A stretch of DNA of 6,652 nt from an uncultured Eubacteriales bacterium. GTDB lineage: Bacteria; Bacillota_A; Clostridia; Oscillospirales; CAG-272. The position numbers and the translations under genes were made by a program. Below, piece by piece: positions 1-5,152 of the stretch. Each line of letters opens with the position of its first letter. Positions within the stretch are counted from its first letter, which is position 1. The notes under the pieces are model-generated. The model saw only the letters and a program-made list of their open reading frames with translations, did no database searches and had not been told where the DNA came from. Location: the NCBI GenBank assembly GCA_900555345.1, contig USKS01000084.1:1-6652 (forward strand), read 5' to 3'.

Positions 1-496
1 GCATGGCTTCGTCTATTTTGTCTTTTCCGAGTGCTTTCAACGCCTGAATGGTTAGCGCCGTTTTATAGGAAACCTTTGATATTTCCTTGTTTGTGGTACG
101 CTTGAATTTGATTGTTGTATTATCGAAAGTGTACTCTTTGTATGCGCCGTCGGAAACATATACCCACTGAGACGGGACTTGCGTTGAAAGTCCCAAAAGA
201 TTCAAAGCCGTATCACCGCAGGGGACAATAGTCCATCCGAAGTTACGTGCGAGAGCGTGAGCCACCTTGTTCGGTGACGGGGCAACGGTTTCGCAAAGCA
301 GTTCGCTGAACTCCGGCTTGTAATAAACTCCGAACAAGATTTTTTTTATTAAGCCCTCATCCGCAAGGCGAATAAGACCCATATTCACCGTTTTCTTATC
401 GGTTATATCGGTAAAGTCTGTCGAAACAAACACCGAACCGGCTTCGGCTCTTTCGATATTGCCTCGTATTTGATTCAGATAATCCGGACGTTTCAT
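1..496 (-). CDS. DUF6088 family protein, AbiEi-like type IV antitoxin (partial, runs off left edge)
   Basis: The reading frame opens at the ATG at 496-494 and stays open for 165 codons to the window edge, so the C-terminus is missing. The N-terminal part (about residues 1-55) has a winged-helix look, with a segment reading ADEGLIKKILFGVYYKPEF at about 46-64. A second block reads VAPSPNKVAHALARNFGW and then CGDTALNLLGLSTQVP (about 71-109), which I recognise as the DUF6088 core. DUF6088 proteins belong to the AbiEi-type antitoxin group: an N-terminal DNA-binding domain represses the operon, and the rest counteracts an AbiEii-like nucleotidyltransferase toxin encoded just downstream. That toxin gene would lie left of base 1 and cannot be seen. 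The start is supported by AAAGG (510-506) nine bases upstream, a near-consensus promoter and operator-like repeats. Family call is confident; the antitoxin role is from family knowledge. Confidence 0.85.
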   Translation of the reverse strand, partial: MKRPDYLNQIRGNIERAEAGSVFVSTDFTDITDKKTVNMGLIRLADEGLIKKILFGVYYKPEFSELLCETVAPSPNKVAHALARNFGWTIVPCGDTALNLLGLSTQVPSQWVYVSDGAYKEYTFDNTTIKFKRTTNKEISKVSYKTALTIQALKALGKDKIDEAM

Positions 497-543
497 AAAG
501 CATAACCTTTCATGGAAAACTATGATTCTACTAAAACAATTTT

Positions 544-572
544 ATTATATACTATTTTCTACGAAAAATCAA
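544..572 (-). promoter_or_regulatory. Promoter of the DUF6088 gene
   Basis: On the minus strand a -35 box TTGATT (572-567) is followed by a 17-bp spacer and a perfect -10 box TATAAT (549-544). This predicts a start near 537 and a leader of about 40 nt before the ATG at 496. The spacer is occupied almost entirely by one copy of an operator-like repeat (553-566), so a bound protein would block RNA polymerase directly. Confidence 0.75.
553..566. repeat. Operator-like repeat, copy 1 (inside promoter spacer)
   Basis: Plus-strand TATTTTCTACGAAA, identical over 14 bases to the copy at 597-610. With the next base it contains a small dyad, TTTTC-TAC-GAAAA (555-567). It sits between the -35 and -10 boxes of the DUF6088 promoter. 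AbiEi antitoxins are known to repress their own operon by binding paired repeats in the promoter, so this is the probable autoregulatory site; the role is inferred. Confidence 0.65.
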
Positions 573-596
573 GCGTTGCTTGAAAACAGTATGCTT

Positions 597-610
597 TATT
601 TTCTACGAAA
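597..610. repeat. Operator-like repeat, copy 2 (upstream of -35)
   Basis: Second exact 14-base copy of TATTTTCTACGAAA, in the same orientation and 44 bp from copy 1, close to four helical turns, so both would lie on the same face of the DNA. It lies upstream of the -35 box. The dyad is slightly weaker here (TTTTCTACGAAAC). A short inverted repeat GAAAC-N5-GTTTC (607-621) overlaps its end. Confidence 0.65.
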
Positions 611-659
611 CGAAAAGTTTCATTTGTTTGTCAAATATTGATATTGGCGAAACAACAAA

Positions 660-681
660 CGGAGCCGTATTTCAGGCTCCG
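660..681 (-). terminator. Rho-independent terminator after tnpV
   Basis: A 7-bp GC-rich stem CGGAGCC/GGCTCCG with an 8-nt loop lies 7 bases past the tnpV stop on the minus strand and is followed by TTTGTTGTTT. This is a good intrinsic terminator for leftward transcription. It separates tnpV from the DUF6088 gene, which has its own promoter. The plus-strand side lacks a comparable T run. Confidence 0.75.
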
Positions 682-688
682 CTGTTTA

Positions 689-988
689 TTAGTTGTAGAT
701 CATTTCGCTGAGAACGATTTCTTCCGCACGATTGCGGATGCTGTTCATAGAACGAATCCACTCTATTTCATTGGCGGATTTCAGTTCTTCGTTGATGCCT
801 TCCTGTTTGGCAAGTTGTTTTACCAGCTTATCGAACATATCCTTTGCATCTTTGTCAATGTCTTTAAGGTATTGTTCCAGCGTGCCTTTCATCCTCATCG
901 CGTTGATGACCGTAGGGAAGTGATTTTTCAGATAGTTGTAGTGGAGCTGTCCCCAAACGCCGACACGGGTAATAAATTCATCTTTCAT
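689..988 (-). CDS. tnpV: TnpV-family transposon-associated protein
   Basis: A 99-residue protein. It contains GVWGQLHYNYLKNHFP (about 10-25), GTLEQYLKDIDKDA (35-48) and, near the C-terminus, GINEELKSANEIEWIRSMN followed by RAEEIVLSEMIY (64-98). These match the layout of TnpV proteins carried by clostridial Tn4451-like and related mobile elements (YGR-x-R-x-YL-x-x-x-x-P, then a C-terminal AEEI-L-E-IY). Their biochemical role is not established. The frame extends upstream to 1039, but the start at 988 is preferred because AAAGGAGGA (1004-996) lies seven bases before it. This copy lacks the short YYIPDL-type N-terminus seen in many relatives. It is downstream of the unknown 238-aa gene and upstream of a terminator. 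Its ribosome site is enclosed in a strong inverted repeat. Confidence 0.8.
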   Translation of the reverse strand: MKDEFITRVGVWGQLHYNYLKNHFPTVINAMRMKGTLEQYLKDIDKDAKDMFDKLVKQLAKQEGINEELKSANEIEWIRSMNSIRNRAEEIVLSEMIYN

Positions 989-995
989 AGCAAAA

Positions 996-1031
996 TCCTC
1001 CTTTGCAAGTACATTGTACCGCAAAGGAGGA
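996..1031 (-). promoter_or_regulatory. Hairpin sequestering the tnpV Shine-Dalgarno site
   Basis: Perfect 11-bp arms TCCTCCTTTGC (996-1006) and GCAAAGGAGGA (1021-1031) flank a second dyad GTACA-T-TGTAC (1009-1019). In leftward RNA the upstream arm pairs with GCAAAGGAGGA, which is the tnpV ribosome-binding site. The bulge between the two stems is only AA against C, so the whole 36 nt can fold into one long hairpin. It would hide the ribosome site in transcripts that enter from the 238-aa gene. There is no T run after it, so it is not a standard terminator. The pairing is seen directly; the translational control is inferred. Confidence 0.65.
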
Positions 1032-1041
1032 AAAAACAAAA
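1013..1041 (-). promoter_or_regulatory. Possible weak internal promoter of tnpV
   Basis: On the minus strand TACAAT (1018-1013) resembles a -10 box and lies in the loop region of the hairpin. The region 17 bp upstream is only T-rich (TTTTGT, 1041-1036), a poor -35. A start about seven bases downstream, near 1006, would give an 18-nt leader that keeps AAAGGAGGA but omits its pairing arm. Speculative because of the weak -35. Confidence 0.3.
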
Positions 1042-1051
1042 ATGTGCGATT

Positions 1052-1768
1052 TCATATTTGTTTAATTCCAAGTCTTTCAAAATCAGATTTAGATTTTTCT
1101 AATATGTTGTGTAATTCGTTAATCTTTTCCTGATGCCAAATAATGAACTCTGCCGATAATCGTTCAGCAGGAAGAGTACACGTCTTATTTTGTGCCGAAT
1201 TAGAAAAGCTAATAGTATATTGTATATTATTTGATAATTGCTCTTTAGCAAAATTTTGAATTGTATTATACAAATCTTCGTCAATGTTCGCCCAAGCATT
1301 TTTGAGTGTATCAAGTTTTTTATTGATTTCTTTATTTCTGAAACTTCTTACCCAGTTTATTGTATATTTATCTAAAGGCAAATGACAATCTTTGAATTTG
1401 TTCGAGATTTCTTTGCTATCCGAGAAACACATCATATATTTAAATGACATATTAACAAATTTTTGAGCCAATCCAAATCTTTGATTATTCATTATCTGCA
1501 TAGATTTTTGTATGCAATCAGAAAAACATTGATTAAAGCATTTATCATTTGAATTCAAATAATTAAAAATACACTCTAAAATTGGTTTGATAAGTTCATC
1601 TTTGTCTGACGCATAAGATAGCTTGCTGCGTCTGGCATATTGATTAAAAGCATCGTCAAATGCCTTACGCATTCCATAATAATAATCTTCGCTACGTTTA
1701 TATGACAATGTATCTGGAAATCTCATTTCAGTTTTAAATACAGCAATTTCATTCGACAAAAAATCCAT
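1052..1768 (-). CDS. Hypothetical protein, 238 aa, AT-rich accessory gene
   Basis: I do not recognise a named family. The protein has no signal peptide or membrane segment and is probably cytoplasmic and mainly helical. Landmarks are a Tyr-rich stretch SEDYYYGMRKAF (26-37), a Cys-containing helix region (65-90), FGLAQKFVNMSFKYM (98-112), HLPLDKYTINWVRS (129-142) and a C-terminal AERLSAEFIIWHQEKINEL (201-219) followed by a charged helix. The G-x-AQK-x-x-NM-x-x-KY and H-x-P-x-D-x-Y segments look like conserved motifs of uncharacterised bacterial proteins, but I cannot name the family. Start at 1768 is supported by GAGGTGA (1782-1776), seven bases upstream, and a near-consensus promoter. Its base composition is far more AT-rich than ppdK or lplA, which suggests transfer. 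It sits between ppdK and tnpV and is co-oriented with tnpV and the antitoxin gene. Confidence 0.8.
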   Translation of the reverse strand: MDFLSNEIAVFKTEMRFPDTLSYKRSEDYYYGMRKAFDDAFNQYARRSKLSYASDKDELIKPILECIFNYLNSNDKCFNQCFSDCIQKSMQIMNNQRFGLAQKFVNMSFKYMMCFSDSKEISNKFKDCHLPLDKYTINWVRSFRNKEINKKLDTLKNAWANIDEDLYNTIQNFAKEQLSNNIQYTISFSNSAQNKTCTLPAERLSAEFIIWHQEKINELHNILEKSKSDFERLGIKQI

Positions 1769-1810
1769 TATTATTTCACCTCTACAATACTATAGCATTA
1801 ATAATGGATT
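1762..1810. repeat. Perfect 12-bp inverted repeat over promoter and start codon of the 238-aa gene
   Basis: The arms AATCCATTATTA (1762-1773) and TAATAATGGATT (1799-1810) are exact reverse complements, separated by 25 bp. One arm covers the start codon (1768-1766) and the other lies in the -35/-10 spacer. The predicted transcript starts near 1783, so the upstream arm is not transcribed. This makes a DNA operator more likely than an RNA hairpin. Both arms are AT-rich, so some chance contribution is possible. Confidence 0.6.
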
Positions 1811-1817
1811 ATGTCAA
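1789..1817 (-). promoter_or_regulatory. Promoter of the 238-aa gene
   Basis: Minus-strand TTGACA (1817-1812), a perfect -35, is followed by a 17-bp spacer and TATAGT (1794-1789). Predicted start is near 1783, giving a leader of about 15 nt in which the ribosome site lies at the extreme 5' end. The -35 begins about ten bases after the upstream terminator, so the gene appears to be an independent unit insulated from ppdK. Confidence 0.8.
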
Positions 1818-1827
1818 CGAACGCAAA

Positions 1828-1861
1828 AATCCCTCTGCTGATTTTACTCAACAGAGGGATT
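1828..1861 (-). terminator. Rho-independent terminator after ppdK
   Basis: A 10-bp stem, AATCCCTCTG/CAGAGGGATT, with a 14-nt loop; on the minus strand it runs into TTTTTGCG. It lies 137 bases past the ppdK stop, immediately after the end of the remnant frame, and is the first plausible terminator for ppdK transcription. The T run is short, and on the plus strand the downstream ATTCATTTTAG is weaker. Confidence 0.75.
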
Positions 1862-1865
1862 CATT

Positions 1866-1990
1866 TTAGATATAAATTGAAACCTTTACATCTTTCCAAT
1901 TTGATGTTTTGAAGTGGTGCACATCAGAAACTGTTTTCAGATACTTATGAGCATACGCTTCGTCAATCGTCAAATCGGCAATTTTGAGGA
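1866..1990 (-). pseudogene. Possible C-terminal gene remnant between ppdK and its terminator
   Basis: About 40 sense codons end at the TAA at 1868-1866 and read like protein: KIADLTIDEAYAHKYL, then TVSDVHHFKTSNWKDVKVSI, ending in YI. The frame differs from that of ppdK, and no ATG with a ribosome site opens it. Composition is intermediate to AT-rich. It may be the tail of a gene lost when the left block was inserted or when DNA was deleted beside ppdK. I cannot identify the parent family, and it could still be non-coding. Confidence 0.35.
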
Positions 1991-1998
1991 AGGAACAA

Positions 1999-4644
1999 TT
2001 ACTTGTTTCCCTGCTCCTTAATAGCAGCCTGTGCTGCTGCGAGGCGGGCGATCGGCACACGGAAGGGTGAGCAGGACACATAGTCAAGACCGATCTTGTT
2101 GCAGAACTCTACGGAAGAGGGGTCGCCGCCGTGCTCGCCGCAGATACCGACATGAAGCTTCGGATTTACGGGCTTGCCCAGCTTGAGCGTCAGCTCCATG
2201 AGCTTGCCTACGCCGTGCTGGTCGAGCTTTGCGAAGGGATCGTTCTCGAATATCTTTGTATCGTAGTATGCGTTGAGGAACTTACCTGCGTCGTCACGGC
2301 TGAAGCCGAAGGTCATCTGGGTAAGGTCGTTGGTTCCGAAGCAGAAGAAGTCTGCCTCTTTTGCGATCTCGTCTGCGGTGAGTGCGGCTCTGGGGATCTC
2401 GATCATGGTACCTACCTGGTACTTGAGATCTATGCCTGCGTCTGCGATAACCGCGTCAGCGGTCTTAACAACGAAGTCCTTAACGTACTTAAGCTCTTTT
2501 ACGTCGCCTACGAGAGGAATCATGATCTCGGGCTCAACGTTCCATTCGGGATGGTTCTTCTTAACGTTGATAGCTGCCTTGATAACAGCCTTTGTCTGCA
2601 TTACTGCGATCTCGGGGTATGTTACGGCAAGACGGCAGCCGCGGTGACCCATCATGGGGTTGAACTCGTGCAGAGAGTCGATTATGGTCTTTATCTCTTC
2701 AACGGTCTTGCCCTGATTTGCGGCAAGTGCTCTTATATCGTCATCCTCGGTGGGAACGAACTCGTGAAGCGGAGGATCGAGGAATCTGATGGTTACGGGG
2801 CAGCCCTCAAGCGCCTCGTAGAGAGCCTCAAAGTCTGCCTGCTGCATAGGCTCGATCTTTGCGAGAGCTGCTTCTCTCTCCTCAACGTTGTCGGAGCAGA
2901 TCATCTCTCTGAACGCGCCGATTCTTTCGGGATCGAAGAACATGTGCTCCGTACGGCAAAGTCCGATGCCCTCTGCGCCGAGCTCGCGTGCTTTCTTTGC
3001 GTCTGCGGGAGTATCCGCGTTGGTGCGGACGCCGAGCTTTCTGTATTTATCAGCCCATGCCATAACTCTGCCGAAGTTGCCGCTGATGGAAGCGGGAACG
3101 GTTGCTATAACACCGTCGTAGATGTTACCGGTAGAGCCGTCGATGGAGATGAAGTCGCCCTCGTGGAAGGTCTTGCCTGCCAGAGTGAACTTCTTGTTAG
3201 CCTCGTCCATTGCGATATCGCCGCAGCCGGATACGCAGCAGGTGCCCATGCCGCGTGCAACAACTGCTGCATGGCTGGTCATACCGCCGCGAACGGTGAG
3301 GATACCCTCGGAAGCCTTCATACCGGTGATGTCCTCGGGAGAGGTCTCGAGACGAACGAGAACTACCTTCTCGCCGCGAGCCTTCCAAGACTCTGCGTCA
3401 TCTGCGGTGAACACGATCTTACCGCAAGCTGCTCCGGGAGAAGCGCCCAGACCCTTGCCGATGGGGTTAGCTGCCTTGAGTGCCTTTGCGTCGAACTGGG
3501 GATGGAGAAGTGTATCGAGGTTTCTGGGGTCTATCATGAGGACAGCCTCTTCCTCGGTCTTCATGCCCTCGTCAACCAGGTCGCATGCGATCTGGAGAGC
3601 TGCGGGAGCGGTTCTCTTACCGTTACGGCACTGGAGCATATAAAGCTTGCCGTTCTCAACGGTGAACTCCATATCCTGCATGTCGTGGTAATGATTCTCA
3701 AGCAGGTCGCAAACCTTTACGAACTCTGCGTATGCCTCGGGGAACTGATCTGCCATCTGTGCGATGGGCATAGGTGTGCGGACACCCGCAACAACGTCCT
3801 CGCCCTGTGCGTTTACAAGGAACTCGCCCATGAGCTTCTTTTCGCCGGTCGCGGGGTCACGGGTGAAGGCAACGCCTGTACCGGAGTTGTTGTTGAGGTT
3901 ACCGAATACCATGGGCATTACGTTGACCGCAGTGCCCCAGGAGTAAGGAATGTCGTTGTCGCGGCGGTATACGTTTGCACGGGGGTTGTCCCATGAACGG
4001 AAAACTGCCTCGATAGCGAGCTTAAGCTGAGTAACGGGGTCGGAGGGGAAGTCCTCGCCGATCTTTTCCTTGTACTCTGCCTTGAACTGGCGCGCGAGCT
4101 CCTTCAGGTCGTCGGCGGTAAGCTCTACGTCGAACTGAACACCTTTTTCCTTCTTCATCTTGTCGATGAGCTCTTCGAAGTACTTCTTGCCGACTTCCAT
4201 AACGACGTCGGAGAACATCTGGATAAATCTTCTGTAAGAGTCGTATACGAATCTCTTGAACTTAGGATCGTCGTTGCCGGCGATCATAGCCTCTACAACC
4301 TCGTCGTTAAGTCCGAGGTTGAGGATGGTGTCCATCATACCGGGCATGGATGCACGTGCGCCGGAGCGGACGGAAACAAGCAGGGGGTTCTTGAGATCGC
4401 CGAACTTCTTGCCGTTGATCTCTTCCATCTTCTTAACGCCTTCCATGGTCTGAGCCATGATCTCGTCGCTGATCTTTCTGCCGTCGTCGTAGTACTGAGT
4501 GCACGCCTCCGTTGAGATCGTGAAGCCCTGGGGAACAGGCAGACCGATGTTGGTCATCTCCGCCAGGTTTGCGCCTTTACCGCCGAGCAGCTCACGCATG
4601 CTTGCGTTACCCTCGGAGAAAAGGTATACATACTTCTTTCCCAT
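1999..4644 (-). CDS. ppdK: Pyruvate, phosphate dikinase
   Basis: A complete 881-residue enzyme, close to the roughly 874 of Clostridium symbiosum PPDK. It interconverts pyruvate + ATP + Pi and PEP + AMP + PPi in the cytosol; in anaerobes it often runs toward pyruvate in PPi-linked glycolysis. The N-terminal ATP-grasp part has GGKGANLAEM (21-30) and SVRSGARASMPGMMDT (91-106). The swivelling phosphohistidine domain has GGMTSHAAVVARGMG (453-467), with catalytic His458 and the regulatory-type Thr456. The C-terminal PEP/pyruvate barrel has GLCRTEHMFF (Arg564), RFLDPPLHEF (Arg620), GTNDLTQ (770-776) and HVGICGEHGG with the proton-donor Cys835. All expected catalytic residues are present. The ATG at 4644 is chosen over an in-frame TTG at 4659 because GGAGG (4657-4653) lies eight bases before it and overlaps the TTG. 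No PPDK regulatory protein gene is adjacent. Confidence 0.98.
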   Translation of the reverse strand: MGKKYVYLFSEGNASMRELLGGKGANLAEMTNIGLPVPQGFTISTEACTQYYDDGRKISDEIMAQTMEGVKKMEEINGKKFGDLKNPLLVSVRSGARASMPGMMDTILNLGLNDEVVEAMIAGNDDPKFKRFVYDSYRRFIQMFSDVVMEVGKKYFEELIDKMKKEKGVQFDVELTADDLKELARQFKAEYKEKIGEDFPSDPVTQLKLAIEAVFRSWDNPRANVYRRDNDIPYSWGTAVNVMPMVFGNLNNNSGTGVAFTRDPATGEKKLMGEFLVNAQGEDVVAGVRTPMPIAQMADQFPEAYAEFVKVCDLLENHYHDMQDMEFTVENGKLYMLQCRNGKRTAPAALQIACDLVDEGMKTEEEAVLMIDPRNLDTLLHPQFDAKALKAANPIGKGLGASPGAACGKIVFTADDAESWKARGEKVVLVRLETSPEDITGMKASEGILTVRGGMTSHAAVVARGMGTCCVSGCGDIAMDEANKKFTLAGKTFHEGDFISIDGSTGNIYDGVIATVPASISGNFGRVMAWADKYRKLGVRTNADTPADAKKARELGAEGIGLCRTEHMFFDPERIGAFREMICSDNVEEREAALAKIEPMQQADFEALYEALEGCPVTIRFLDPPLHEFVPTEDDDIRALAANQGKTVEEIKTIIDSLHEFNPMMGHRGCRLAVTYPEIAVMQTKAVIKAAINVKKNHPEWNVEPEIMIPLVGDVKELKYVKDFVVKTADAVIADAGIDLKYQVGTMIEIPRAALTADEIAKEADFFCFGTNDLTQMTFGFSRDDAGKFLNAYYDTKIFENDPFAKLDQHGVGKLMELTLKLGKPVNPKLHVGICGEHGGDPSSVEFCNKIGLDYVSCSPFRVPIARLAAAQAAIKEQGNK

Positions 4645-4686
4645 TTTACAATCCTCCAAAATATATTTAAATTGTCAGCATAATAA

Positions 4687-4703
4687 GCGGCACAATGTGT
4701 CGC
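4687..4703. promoter_or_regulatory. Near-palindrome at the predicted ppdK transcription start
   Basis: Plus-strand GCGGCACA-A-TGTGTCGC is a 17-bp dyad with 8-bp arms and one mismatch. It begins just downstream of the predicted ppdK start (about 4704), a classic position for a repressor operator. I cannot match it to a specific regulator. It could also form a small hairpin in the ppdK leader, interrupted by one A-C mismatch. Confidence 0.4.
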
Positions 4704-4710
4704 AACTGTT

Positions 4711-4739
4711 ATTCTATCATATTTTTCCCGCGATTTCTA
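4711..4739 (-). promoter_or_regulatory. Candidate ppdK promoter
   Basis: Minus-strand TAGAAT (4716-4711) matches five of six -10 bases. It is 17 bp from a weak -35 TAGAAA (4739-4734), giving a leader of about 60 nt. An alternative lies just upstream: TCGACA, a 16-bp spacer and TATAGA. The -35 overlaps the stop codon of the alpha-galactosidase remnant. Confidence 0.45.
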
Positions 4740-4961
4740 TAGTTTTGCAAAAAAAATTGTCGACCGAACACAAAAAATCAATTTGTTTACAATAAGTTTA
4801 CACATATACCCCGGCGCGATACCGTCGGCGCATATGCCGGTACAGATCGCACCGTAGTAAAGGTTAAGAATATATCCTTCTTTATAGATTTTGATGATGT
4901 AGCTTGACGATGCGCCGTCAAGCCTGAATGTTCCCTGCTCGCTGTCGTATACGATAGGCAT
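4737..4961 (-). pseudogene. Truncated GH36 alpha-galactosidase N-terminus
   Basis: The frame begins at the ATG at 4961 with AAAGGAGAAAG just upstream and encodes 74 residues. Residues 1-37, which begin MPIVYDSEQGTFRLD and continue with SSYIIKIYKEGYILNLYYG, resemble the start of clostridial GH36 alpha-galactosidases (M-x-I-x-Y-(D/N)-E...F-L...SY-x-x-K-x-x-x-x-G-x-x-x-x-LYYG). Homology stops after LYYGA. The remaining residues do not resemble the family, and the frame closes at 4737 in the ppdK promoter region, whereas a complete enzyme is roughly 700 residues. All catalytic parts are therefore absent. The ribosome site and start look intact, so a short peptide could still be made. This is most likely the leftover of a deletion that removed most of the gene. 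The family call rests on recognition of a short N-terminal pattern. Confidence 0.6.
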
Positions 4962-5076
4962 GGCTTTCTCCTTTTTGCTGCGGCATAAATCTGTTCGGCG
5001 TGCACATGCTCCGTGCGGCAAAGCGTATAATTTATAACATCATTTTTGGTATATAAGCCGAATTTTCGCACTTCGG

Positions 5077-5105
5077 TTGCAAAACGTCGTCGGCGGTGTT
5101 ACAAT
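5077..5105 (+). promoter_or_regulatory. Promoter of lplA
   Basis: TTGCAA (5077-5082), a 17-bp spacer and TACAAT (5100-5105) give a good sigma-A-type promoter with a start near 5112, about 40 nt before the lplA ATG. It faces away from ppdK. Confidence 0.7.
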
Positions 5106-5120
5106 GTACTCAGTAAATGT

Positions 5121-5134
5121 TTTAGAGCGCTAAA
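5121..5134 (+). promoter_or_regulatory. Small dyad in the lplA leader
   Basis: TTTAG-AGCG-CTAAA forms a 5-bp inverted repeat about ten bases after the predicted lplA start. Overlapping GCGCT/AGCGC (5127-5137) offers an alternative stem. It ends 10 bases before the ribosome site GGAGG (5144-5148). It could be an operator or a minor leader hairpin; evidence is slight. Confidence 0.25.
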
Positions 5135-5152
5135 GCGCGGCGCGGAGGCTGT

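Noticed and set aside
493..513. Six-codon minus-strand frame whose TGA overlaps the DUF6088 ATG
   Set aside because: It has no ribosome site of its own. The overlap could allow coupling, but a frame this short next to an AT-rich start is easily due to chance.
1021..1064. Plus-strand AAAGGAGG followed by ATG and seven codons (1042-1065)
   Set aside because: The purine run is simply the other arm of the tnpV hairpin, and the spacer to the ATG is too long. There is no evidence that the peptide exists.
638..1102. Plus-strand open frame of 154 codons across tnpV
   Set aside because: It is the antisense shadow of tnpV, includes its terminator and hairpin, and has no ribosome site.
1..1865. CRISPR array or tandem repeat in the AT-rich block
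   Set aside because: Only two copies of one 14-base repeat and isolated inverted repeats are present. There is no regular repeat-spacer pattern.
2131..3996. A 621-codon open frame on the plus strand opposite ppdK
   Set aside because: It lies wholly inside ppdK, whose protein has all family motifs. The antisense product is rich in Cys, Leu and Val without domains, as expected from the complement of GC-biased codons.
4787..5071. Minus-strand 94-codon frame overlapping the alpha-galactosidase remnant
   Set aside because: It is an alternative frame with no ribosome site and no family resemblance. The other frame carries the GH36-like start with a good ribosome site.
5058..5076. CCGAA/TTCGG inverted repeat between the divergent genes
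   Set aside because: It has only five base pairs with no T run on either strand and no relation to a start or promoter box.
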